This document shows positions 1 to 10,900 of a DNA stretch of 64,000 nucleotides, piece by piece; positions within the stretch are counted from its first letter, which is position 1, and every line of letters begins with the position of its first letter. This DNA comes from JAHRAW01 sp965212085 (GTDB lineage: Bacteria; Pseudomonadota; Gammaproteobacteria; Arenicellales; Poriferihabitantaceae), in assembly GCA_965212085.1 (NCBI GenBank), contig OZ243042.1, positions 372,001-436,000 of the forward strand. The letters are read 5' to 3'. The position numbers and the translations under genes were made by a program. Below the pieces are notes generated by a model, which was not told the DNA's origin, ran no database searches, and worked only from the letters and a program-made list of their open reading frames with translations.

Positions 1-48
1 CCGCCCCGCGAACGCAAACCCGCAAAAAACATGGGGCGAAAAAACCGC

Positions 49-83
49 AAAAAAAAAACGGCGACCGGAATGCCCGGCCGCCG
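49..83 (-). terminator. Intrinsic terminator of the BCCT gene
   Basis: On the minus strand a GC-rich inverted repeat (arms at 59-68 and 74-83, with one G-U type pair) is followed by a run of ten T (49-58). It lies just past the stop of the BCCT transporter gene, in the position and form of a rho-independent terminator. Confidence 0.7.
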
Positions 84-116
84 TTTCCCGTTTGCCGTCG
101 GGAAATTGGTCGAAAA

Positions 117-1778
117 TCAGCCCGCGCCGCTCGGCACCACGCCCGGCGAACCGGACGCCGTGGGCGCCGCAGATGAGTCTTCGGACAGCGATTTGACCAC
201 GCCGTAGGTCATCAACAGCAGGATCACGCTGACCGGCAACGCCGCCGCGATGGACGCGGTCTGCAATGCCTTGAGGCCGCCGGCGAGCAGCAACGCCGCC
301 GCCACCAGGCCTTCGCCCACGCCCCACACGATGCGGAAGCGTTGCGGTGGGTTGTCATCGCCCATGCTCAGCATGGTGGTGATTACCAGCGTGCCCGAGT
401 CGGACGAGGTGATGAACCACGTGGCCAGCAGGAAGGTGCACAACGCAGTCACCAGCCAGGTCAGGACCTGCCAGTCAAACATCCGCTCAATGGTATGAAA
501 CAACGCCGCGGCACCGCTCAGCTCCCAACTGCGGACGGACTCCAAAATGCCCGCGGTACCGATGCCATCGGCGGCGTTCAACTCCAGAAACAAGCCGTTG
601 CCGCCGAATAGCCCGAGCCACAGGAAGCCGATGGTGGTCGGCACGAACAACGTGCCAACGATGAACTCGCGGATCGTGCGGCCGCGCGAGATGCGCGCGA
701 TGAACATGCCGACGAACGGCGCCCATGCTATCCACCAGCCCCAGTAGAAAATGGTCCAGCCGCTCTGCCAGGCTTGTTCGCCCGAGCTGTTGGCCGTCCA
801 GAAGCCCATGGGAATGGCGTGCCAGATATAGTCGCCGAAAGCAGTTACGAGGAAACTCATCAGCCATTCAAACGGACCGCCGATCAGGAAAATTAGCAAC
901 AAGATGATGCTGAGTCGCACGTTCCACTCGGAGATAATGCGGATGCCTTTGCCGACACCGGTAACCGCGGATATGGTGGCGATGATGGAAATGACGGCGA
1001 CCAGAATCAGTTTGGTCACCAACCCCGGGTCAATGCCAAACAGTTTCTCAAGCCCGGCCGCCATCTGCGTAACGCCAAGACCGAGCGAGGTGGCGACGCC
1101 GAACACGGTGCCGAACACCGCCAGCAAATCCACGGCGTGGCCGGTGGGGCCATAGATCTTGTCGCCGATTACCGGATACAGCGATGAACGCAGCGTGAAC
1201 GGCAAGCCTTTGCGGAAGCCGAAATACGCGAGACTCAAGCCAACGATGGCGTACACCGACCACGCATGCAAACCCCAGTGGAAATAAGTTACGCGCATGG
1301 CGTGCACGGCACGGTTCATATCCAACCCAAGGGCACCACCGAGGTCGGCGTGCGGGTTGTTGGGATAGCCCCACGGCTGCGAGTTATCAAAATAGAACAT
1401 CGGCTCGGATATGGAGAAGAACAAAATACCGATGCCGACCCCTGCGGAAAACAGCATTGAAAACCACGAGAAGTAACTGAACTCCGGCCGCGCAGCGTCA
1501 CTGCCGAGGCGAATCTTGCCATGCCTGCTTACCATCAAGTAGATGCAAACGAAGAATATGGCGCACAAGGTCAGGATGTAATACCAACCGAGCGTCGATT
1601 CAATCCAGCCGCGAATGGCCGTGTAGATGCCGTTGGCAAATTCCACGTTGAGCACGGTGAACAATACGAACGCGGCCACCATGCCTTTCGCGGCAAGGCT
1701 CATGCCGGGATGGAGGCCGTGCCACAGCCCTCCGCTGGCGACCTGGGGTTTGTTGTTTGACATATCTATATTCCTCAA
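117..1778 (-). CDS. BCCT family betaine/carnitine/choline transporter
   Basis: Secondary transporter of the BCCT family, which imports quaternary ammonium compounds (glycine betaine, choline, carnitine) across the inner membrane, usually with Na+ or H+. The 553-residue length and about 12 hydrophobic segments are typical. The glycine-rich substrate stretch SAGVGIGILFFSISEP is at residues 111-126 and the family signature WTIFYWGWWIAWAPFVG at 341-357. A second ATG five codons in (1763) is an equally good start. The gene stands alone, with a TATAAT box upstream and a terminator behind. Betaine-type catabolic genes elsewhere in the window suggest it feeds them, but the residues visible do not fix the substrate. 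Confidence 0.93.
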   Translation of the reverse strand: MRNIDMSNNKPQVASGGLWHGLHPGMSLAAKGMVAAFVLFTVLNVEFANGIYTAIRGWIESTLGWYYILTLCAIFFVCIYLMVSRHGKIRLGSDAARPEFSYFSWFSMLFSAGVGIGILFFSISEPMFYFDNSQPWGYPNNPHADLGGALGLDMNRAVHAMRVTYFHWGLHAWSVYAIVGLSLAYFGFRKGLPFTLRSSLYPVIGDKIYGPTGHAVDLLAVFGTVFGVATSLGLGVTQMAAGLEKLFGIDPGLVTKLILVAVISIIATISAVTGVGKGIRIISEWNVRLSIILLLIFLIGGPFEWLMSFLVTAFGDYIWHAIPMGFWTANSSGEQAWQSGWTIFYWGWWIAWAPFVGMFIARISRGRTIREFIVGTLFVPTTIGFLWLGLFGGNGLFLELNAADGIGTAGILESVRSWELSGAAALFHTIERMFDWQVLTWLVTALCTFLLATWFITSSDSGTLVITTMLSMGDDNPPQRFRIVWGVGEGLVAAALLLAGGLKALQTASIAAALPVSVILLLMTYGVVKSLSEDSSAAPTASGSPGVVPSGAG

Positions 1779-1822
1779 AGTTGTGTTTGTCTGTTATGGG
1801 TAAAACAAAAAGCGGTAGGCCC

Positions 1823-1828
1823 ATTATA
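1823..1828 (-). promoter_or_regulatory. -10 box of the BCCT transporter
   Basis: A perfect TATAAT on the minus strand, about 45 bases before the start codon. No clear -35 hexamer is seen 17 bases further upstream, so the promoter may need an activator. Confidence 0.4.
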
Positions 1829-1899
1829 CCGAAAAGCAGCCGCTTACCACCCCCCTGTCGGCGACAGATAGAAATATGCCGGTTTCAGAAAAATCCCCC

Positions 1900-1950
1900 C
1901 AAAAACGGCGCAAACGCCCGCCAGCCTTCATTTCCGCGCCGATGGCGGGC
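1900..1950 (-). terminator. Probable terminator of the giant adhesin gene
   Basis: Immediately past the stop codon on the minus strand, arms GCCCGCCA (1943-1950) and TGGCGGGC (1916-1923) form an 8-bp stem with a 19-base loop. A T-run (1901-1905) follows about ten bases later. The loop is longer than usual. Confidence 0.5.
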
Positions 1951-1971
1951 GGGTCAATGCCCCCCCATGAG

Positions 1972-4900
1972 TCAGAACCGGAACGAGAAAGTCAGGCCGA
2001 TGCCGTGCTCGGCGGCCGCATCTTCCCGCTCCCGCCGGGTGCCGTACAACTCCAGGCGCAGGCCGGGGGGCGTGTGCCAGCCCCGGCCTTTCCATATTCC
2101 GGCGAAATCCAGGGTGAGGCGCTGGCTGTGGCCGGCGTCAGTCCATTCGGGTTCCAGGGTCAGCGCCAGCCCGCGCCCCGGTGCGCCGGGGTCAAAGCGC
2201 GCCGCCACGCCGCCGCTCCAGTCCTCAAAGTTCTTGTCTTCGTGGTCCACCAGATAGCGGCCCTGTATGGTGAAATCCACGCCGGCATTGGGGTTGGCGT
2301 AGTTGAACGACACGCCAACATCCCCGCCGGTGCCGGTTTCCGCGTCCCCGGCGTCCTGGCGCACGCCCAGTTCCAGCGTCGTACGCACGCGGTTGCCCGA
2401 CTCCAGAATCGGCGCGTGGGTTCCTTCCAGGGACAGCCGGCCGCGTTGCACGTCCTCCTTGATTTCCGCCAGTTGCGCGGTTTCCTCGGATTCAATTTGT
2501 AACGCCAGCGCGTCCCCCTTGACCGCCAGGCCGAAGGTGCGCCCGGCGAACAGGTCATAGCGCGCGCCCAGGTTCATCATCCCCATCTTGATGTCGGTTT
2601 CCCGCACCGCTTCACCGGCCTCCTTCAAGCGCATCTCGCCCTGGCCGTATCCCAGCAGCCCCCAGACTTCCCATCCATTGGGCGATGCCCAGTGCGCGTA
2701 CGGATACACGCTGGTCAGCGATGCCTCCAGATCGCCCTCGCTGTCGTTGGTTTCGCCGAAATCCCATTCGCCATCGCCTTCGCTGTGGGTCAGCGCGATG
2801 CCGCCACGGACGTTCTCGTCAATGCTTTCAACGCCGAAAGTGACCGAGGTTACGTCTCCGGACAGGGTCAGTACATCGGCTTCGTTGTCGTCGTCTATAT
2901 CCTTGCCATCAAAACTGCTGCCGGTGCCGCGCCCCCACAACACCACGTTTCCGCCGCCGGCGTTGCCGTTCGCCCCGTCTTCGTGCAGGTTGATCTGGAA
3001 AGCGCTGCGCGTCAGCAGTTCGCGGGAGGACATCACTTCGGAATCGGCGTCTTGCCGGCGGCTCCATTCATCCGGGTTGCGGGTGAAGGGGATTTGTGCA
3101 AGCCCCGGCCCCGGCCCATTGGCATTGGCATTGACATGGGCATTGGCATCCGCATAACCGACGCCGCCGTGGGGTTGTGCGCCGCCGCCGCCACCGCCCC
3201 CGCCAATAATACGCGCAGCATCAAGGCTCATCCGATGCCCGCCGATGACCACCCAGGACGCGCCCGCCCGGGCCGATGGTCCCGTCATCCGCTCGCTGAT
3301 GCTTTCCCCGGCATCGCTCGCCACCGTGCGCCCGAAACGCGCCAGCCAGCCCTTCATTACGCGGGCGTGGCGTTCCCTGCCGGCCTGCATCGCCACCGTC
3401 ACCGTCGCTATGTTGCTGTCGCTGGTGCCGTCGTTCACCAGATAGGTGAAGCGGTCACTGTCCGCCTCGCTGCCGTCGTGGACGTAAGTGAACGTCCCGT
3501 CGCCGAGCAGGCTCAGTGTGCCGTATTGCGGGGGCATCATCATGCTGGCGGTTAAATCACTGCGCGCCGTATCCGGGTCGCGGTCGTTGTCCAGTACGCT
3601 CGCCGCACCACCCACCAGCAACGTCGCCGTGCCGCCTTTGGTCATCGTGATGCGGTCATCCACCGCCACCGGCGAGTCGTTGTCCGCCGTGACCGTGATG
3701 GTTACCGTAGCCGGGGCCGAGGTGTTCTGTCCGTCCCGCACCGTCAGGCTGAACACCAGGTCCATGCTTTCCGTCAACTGCGGCACGGCAAAAACCGGGC
3801 GCACCGTGGTCATGCCGGCAAGGGTGACACCCGGCCCGCTCGCCTGGCTCCACTGGTACAGCAGGGTCTCGCCCTCCGGGTCCGTGGAGGCGCTGCCGTC
3901 CAGGGTGACGGTTACGACGGCACCGTCTGGCTCGGCCACGGTTTGATCCGGGCCGGCGTGGGCGGTCGGGGCGTCGTTGGCCCCGGCGGTGACCGTGATG
4001 GTCACGGTGTCCGGCGTTGAGGCCGCGCCTTGCGGGTCGGCGACGATGAGGCGGAATACCAGCACCACGTCCGATAACAGTTCGGTCGGCGCGATGAAGG
4101 TCGGCCGCTCGGCGGCGGTATTATCGAGAGTCACTTGCGCTTCGCTCAACCGGGTCCACGCAAATGTCAGGGCCTCACTCTCCGGGTCGGACGAGGCACT
4201 GCCGTCGAGGGTTACGGTCGCGCCTTCGGCCACGGTCTGCGGTTGGCCCGCTTCGGCGGTGGGCGCGTCGTTATCCGCCGTTACCGTGATCGTCACCGTC
4301 GCCGTGTTGCTGTCCAGAGCGCCGTCGTTCACGAGATAGGTGAAACTGTCGCCGGTGGTTTCGCTGCCGTCGTGGGTGTACGTGAAGGTGCCGTCCGCGT
4401 TCAACCTCAACGTGCCGCGAGCCGGGGCGGCGCCCACCCTGACCGTCAACGACCCGGTCGCCGTCTCCGCATCACGGTCGTTGTCCCGCACACTCGACGC
4501 GCCACTACTCAAGATCGTCCCCGTGCCGCCTTCGGCCACCGTGAGCGCATCATCAACCGCCACCGGCGCCTCGTCCACGTTGGTCACCGTCACCGTGGCC
4601 GTCGTGGTTACGGGCACGCTACCCGCCGTGGCGGTGACGCTGAGGACGTACACCGGCGGCCCGCCTGCTTCTTCAAAATCCTCGCCGCCGCCGATGTAGG
4701 TAATCGCGCCGCTCGCGGCGTCAATATCAAACCTGCCTTGAGGGTCCCCCGCGGTGATCGCATATACCGGCGTGTCGCTGTCATCCGGGTCGGTGGCGGT
4801 TGCCGTGCCCAACGCAACCGGCGTCGTGCGGCCGTCCCGGTTCTCCGCCAGCTCAAAAGCGTAAGGAGCGCCGGCAAATACCGGTATATCGTCCTGGCCC

Positions 4901-7900
4901 GCTATCGTGATGACCACCGTGTCCGGCTGTGATGCCGTGTTCTGGTCATCGGTGACGATCAACCGGAACTCCAGCATCGCAGGCGCGGACAGCCCGGTGG
5001 GGGCGGTGAAGGTGGGTTGGGCGACGGTGGCGTCGTTGAGGGTGACGGCAAGCCCGCTGGTTCGGGTCCATTGCCAGGTCAGCGCTCCGCCCTCCGGGTC
5101 CGTGGAGGCGCGGCCGTCCAGGGTCACGGTGACGCCTTCGGTCACAGCCTGCGGCGGGCCTGCTTCCGCGATGGGCGCGTCGTTGGCGTCGGTTACCGTC
5201 ACCGTGACCGGCGCGGTCGCCGCAAAAGCGCCCGCCGTGGCGGTGATGGTGAGGTCGTAGGCCGGCGGCCCGCCTTGCGCTTCAAAATCTTCGCCGGCGC
5301 CGATATAAGTAATCGCGCCGCTTGTCCCGCCAATGCGGAAGCGGGCGGTGTCGCCGGCGGTGATGCCGTACGCGATCGTGTCGTCCTCCGGGTCGGCGGC
5401 CGTCACCGTGCCCACTGCCACCGCCGCCGTGCTGCCGTTCAGGTTCTCCGCCAGTTCAAAGGCGTAGGTGGCCGAATCAAACTCCGGCGCTTCGTTCACG
5501 TTGGTTACCGTCACCGTGGCCGTCGTGGTTACCGGAACACCGCCCGAAGTGGCGGTGATGATGAGGTCGTACACCGGCGGCCCGCCCGCTTCTTCAAAAT
5601 CCTCGCCGCTACCGGTATAAGTAATCGTGCCGCTCGCGGCGTCAATCGCAAACCGGTTTTGCGGGTTACCGGCGGTGATCGCATATCTCGGCGTGTCGGA
5701 CACATCCGGGTCGGTGGCGATTACCGTGCCCACCGGCACCGGCGTCGTGCGGCCGTCTTCGTTTTCCGCCAGGTCAAAAGCGTAGGCGGAGCCGATAAAC
5801 ATCGGGATATCGTCCTGGCCCGTGACCGTGATGATCACGGTGTCCGGCGTTGATGCCGTAGGCTGATCATCGGTGACGATGAGCCGGAACTCCAGCATCG
5901 CAAGCGCGGAAAGTCCGGTGGGGGCGGTGAAGGTGGGTTGTGTGGCGGTGGCGTCGTTGAGCGTGATGCCCGAACCGCCGATGAGTTCCCATTGATACGT
6001 CAACGCCCCGCCCTCCGGGTCCGTGGAGCCGGTGCCGTCCAGAGTCACGGCGACGCCTTCGGTCACGGTCTGCGGTTGGCCCGCTTCCGCGGTCGGCGCG
6101 TCATTGACGCCGGCCACCCGGATGGTTACTCCGCCCTCGTCCGTGCCACCCCGGCCATCGGTGATTCGGTAGGTGGCCGTCACGGAGCGGCTCGCGTCCG
6201 TCGCGAGGTCTTCAAATGCGCCGTTCGGATTGAAACTGAGCCTGCCGTCGGCGTCGCGGGTGAGCGTGCCGCCGCCCGTTACGGCGACCGCTTGACCGTT
6301 AATCACTGATGTGCCGTTGATGGCGGCGACGGTCAGGGTGTCATTGTCTTCGTCCGTATCGTTGGTGCGCGCGTCAAACACCACCGCCGTCTCCTCGTTG
6401 GTATCGGCGGCATCGTCCACCGCCACCGGCGGGTCGTTGGCGTCGGTTACCGTCACCGTGACCGGCGCGGTCGCTGCAAAAGTGCCCGCCGTGGCGGTGA
6501 CGGTGAGATCGTAGGTCAATGGTTCCGTCTCAAAATCCTCGCCGGTGCCGATATAACGAATGACGTCAGTCGTCGGGATAATGTTAAAGAGACCGGCGCC
6601 GCCGGTGGTGATGGCGTAAGTAATCACGTCATTCTCCGGGTCGGTGGCCCTCACCGTATTCACGTCTATCGGCGTCATGCTGCCGTCCCGGTTCTCCGCA
6701 AGTATGAAAGCGTAAGGGTCGCCGACAAATACCGGCGGCTCATCCACGTTGGTTACCGTGACCGTGACCGTCGTGGTGACGGGAACACCGCCCGCCGTGG
6801 CGGTGACGCTAAGTTCGTACACCGGCGGCCCGCCTGCTTCTTCAAAATTCTCGCCGCCGCCGATGTAGGTAATCGCGCCGCTCGTGGAACCAATCTGGAA
6901 CTTGCCCTGCGGATTACCGGCGGTGATCGCATATCTCGGCGTGTCGCTGTTATCCGGGTCGGTGGCGGTTGCCGTGCCCAAAGCAACCGGCGTCGTGCTG
7001 CCGTCCAGGTTCTCCGCCAGGTCAAAAGCGTAAGGAGCGCCGGCAAACACCGGGATATCGTCCACACCCGTGACCGTGATGATCACGGTGTCCGGCGTTG
7101 ATGCCGTAGTCTGATCATCGGTGACGATGAGCCGGAACTCCAGCATCGCAAGCGCGGAAAGTCCGGTGGGGGCGGTGAAGGTGGGTTGGGCGGCGGTGGG
7201 GTTGATGAGGGTAACAGCCGGGCCGCCGGTGCGGCTCCATTGATAACCCAGCGCCCCGCCCTCCGGGTCCGAGGAACCGGTGCCGTCCAGGGTTACGGTT
7301 ACCCCTTCGGCCACGGTCTGCGGCAGCCCTGCTTTCGCGGTCGGTGCGTCGTTGACGCCGGCCACCCGGATGGTTATTCCGCCCTCGTCCGTGCCGCCTT
7401 GACCATCCGATATTTGGTAGGTGGCCGTTACCGAGCGGCTCGCGCCCATCGCAAGGTTTTCAAATGCGCCGTTCGGATTGAAACGGAGCCTGCCGTCGGC
7501 GTCGCGGGTGAGCGTGCCGCCGCCCGTTACGGCGACCGCTTGACCGTTAATCACTGACGTGCCGTTGATGGCGGCGACGGTCAGGGTGTCATTGTCTTCG
7601 TCCGTATCGTTGGTGCGCGCGTCAAACACCACCGCCGTCTCCTCGTTGGTATCGGCGGCATCGTCCACCGCCACCGGCGGGTCGTTGGCGTCGGTTACCG
7701 TTACCGTAACCGGCGCGGTCGCCGCAAAAGTGCCCGCCGTGGCGGTGACGGTGAGGTCATACACCGGCGCCCCGCCCTGCGCTTCAAAATCTTCGCCGGC
7801 GCCGGTATAACTCATCGCGCCGGTTGCCGGGATAATGCCGAAGCGGGTCGTGTCGCCATTGGTGATGCTGTACGCAACCGCGTTGCCCTCCGGGTCGGCG

Positions 7901-10900
7901 GCCGTTACCGTGCCCAACGCGATCGCCGTGGTGCCGCCGTCCCGGTTCTCCGCTATCGCAAACTCGTAGGCGGCCGGGTCAAACACCGGCGGCTCGTTGA
8001 CGTCGGTCACCGTTACCGTCACCGTCGTGGTTACCGGCACACCGCCCGAAGTGGCGGTTACGCTGATAACGTACACCGGCGGCCCGCCTGCTTCTTCAAA
8101 ATCCTCGCCGCCGCCGATATAAGTAATCGCACCGCTCGCGGCGGCAATCTCAAACCGATTTTGCGGGTTACCGTCGGTGATCGCATATCTCGGCGTGTCG
8201 GATACATCCGGGTCGGTGGCGATTACCGTGCCCACCGGCACCGGCGTCGTGCGGCCGTCTTCGTTTTCCGCCAGGTCAAAGGCGTAGGTGGCGACGACAA
8301 ATACCGGGATATCGTCCACACCCGTGACCGTGATGGTCACCGTGTCCGGCGGCGAGGGTTCGCCCTGATCATCGGTGACGATCAGCCGGAACTCCAGCAT
8401 CACAGGCGCGGACAGCCCGGACGGGGTGGTGAAGGTGGGTTGCACGGCGCCGGCGTCGTTGAGGGTAATGCCCGAACTGCCGGTGAGTTCCCATTGATAA
8501 GTCAGCGCCCCGCTCTCCGCGTCCGTGGAGCCGGTGCCGTCCAGGGTTACGGTGACGCCTTCGGCCACGATCTGCGGCAGGCCCGCTTCCGCGACCGGCG
8601 CGTCGTTGACGCCGATCACCCGGATGGTTACTCCGCCTTCGTCCGTGCCACCCCGGCCATCGGTGATTCGGTAGGTGGCCGTCACCTCGCGGCTCGCGTC
8701 CGTCGCAAGGTCTTCAAATTCGCCGTTCGGGTTGAAGGTAAGATTGCCGTCGGCGTTGCGGCTGAGCGTGCCGCCATTCGTTACGGCAACCACCTGACCG
8801 CTCGTCACCGTCGTACCGTCAATGGCCACGACGGACAAAGGGTCGTTGTCCGCGTCCGTGTCGTTGGCGAGGACGTTAATCGCCACCGCCGTATCCTCGT
8901 TGGTTTCAACGTTATCGTCCACCGCCACCGGTAACTCGTTCATCTCGGTTACCGTCACCGTGACCGCCGCACTCACGGATACACCCCCCGCCGTGGCGGT
9001 TATCGTGAGGTTGTACACCGGCGGCCCGCCTTGCGCTTCAAAATCCTCGCCGCCGCCGGTGTAACTCATCGCGCCGCTCGCCTCGTCAATGCGGAAGCGG
9101 TTGGTGTCGCCGGCGGTGATAGCGTAAGTGACCGGATCATCCGGGTCGGTGGCGGTCACCGTGCCCAACGCCACCGCCGTCGTGCTGCCGTCCCGGTTCT
9201 CCGCTATCGCAAAGGCGTAGGTGGCCGGGTCAAACACCGGCGGCTCGTTGACGTTGGTTACCGTTACCGTTACCGCGGCGGTCACGGACGTACCGCCCGC
9301 CGTGGCGGTTATCGTGAGGTTGTACACCGGCGGCCCGCCCTGCGCTTCAAAATCTTCACCGCCGCCGATGTAACTCAACGCGCCGTTCACGGGATTAATC
9401 TCGAACTTGTTTTGCGGGTCACCGGCGGTGATCGCATAACCCGGCGTGTCACCGTCATCCGGGTCGGTGGCGGAAATCGTGCCCAAAGCAACCGCCGTCG
9501 TACTGCCGTCCAGGTTTTCCTCAAGATCAAATGCGTAGGAGGCCGGATCAAACACCGGCGCATCGTCCACTCCCGTGACCGTGATGACCACGGTATCCGG
9601 CGGCGAGGGTACGCTCTCGTCATCGGTCACAACCAACTGAAACTCCAGCACCGCGTTCGCGGCCAGTCCGGTGGGGGCGGTGAAGGTGGGTTGTGCGACG
9701 GCGGCGTCGTTGAGGGTGATGGCCGGGGTCCATTGATACGTCAACGCCCCGCCCTCCGCGTCCGTGGAGCCGGTGCCGTCCAGGGTTACGGTTACGCCCT
9801 CGGCCACGGTCTGCGGCGGGCCGGCTTCCGCGGTCGGCGCGTCGTTGACCCCGGTGACCGTGATCGTTATGGTCTCCGGCGTCCCGTCCAACGCCGTTAT
9901 GTCAAAGGTATCCGTTACCCGCACGTCCGCCCTAAGCCCGTCCGTATCCGGGTCGCTATTATCCAGCGTATAGGTCCAGTCCCCCTCCAGCCGAATTTCA
10001 AACCTCCCGTAGATACCTTCATAATCCCCGCGCGGGGTCAGCGCGAGGTTTGAGGCCGGCACGACGCCATTCTCGTTGTCCACGTCGTCCACCGTCACCA
10101 CGCCCCGCACCACGTTTTCAGCCGCGTCCTCGGTTACTTCGCCGCTCAACATACCGCCAATGATCGCCGCATCGTTCACGGGGGTTAAGGTCACCATGAC
10201 CTTGGCCCGGGCCGTGCCTCCCCGGCTGTCGGAGATGCCGTACTCAATAACGTCTTCGCCGTCAAAATTTTCAGCCGGCGTATAGACGACCACGGTGCCC
10301 AGGGTGACGGTGACCCGGCCATCGCCGTTCGGGACCACCGCATCGGTCACGACCAGCGCATCGTTATCCGGGTCCGTGTCGTTGGCGAGCACGAAGATCG
10401 GGGTCTCGTTGTCTTCCCTGACCGTCGCCATGTCGTCAACGGCCACCGGCGGATTATTCACGGGCAGCGTTACGATGATATTGAAGCGTGGCCTGAATAC
10501 GCCGCCCGCAGTGTTCGTAACCATGGCGTTGAAAAGAACCGAGCCGATAAACCCGGGCGGGGAGGTGTACGTGAACCGCGTATTATCAATACGGACAAAG
10601 GTGCCCTGGTTGTTGCCCCTGACAGTCGGGTTTGCGACGTTGGCGGCCCTGCCGAAACCCTCCCCGAAGTCCACGGTCGCTATATCAATGATCGTCGGCA
10701 CGCCGGACACGGCAAAAAAAGTGCCGAACCCAATCGGCGAACCGGTGTCGGGAGGCGTGTCCTCATACACCGCAAAATTGATGGTTTCCTGGTTGTCGAG
10801 ACCTTGGGGGTCCGAAACGGTGTAGAGAACAAGGCGTTGAACACTAGTAGAGAGCCTGAAGAATATCGGGAGAATGGAATTAGCCGTATAGCGAATCATT

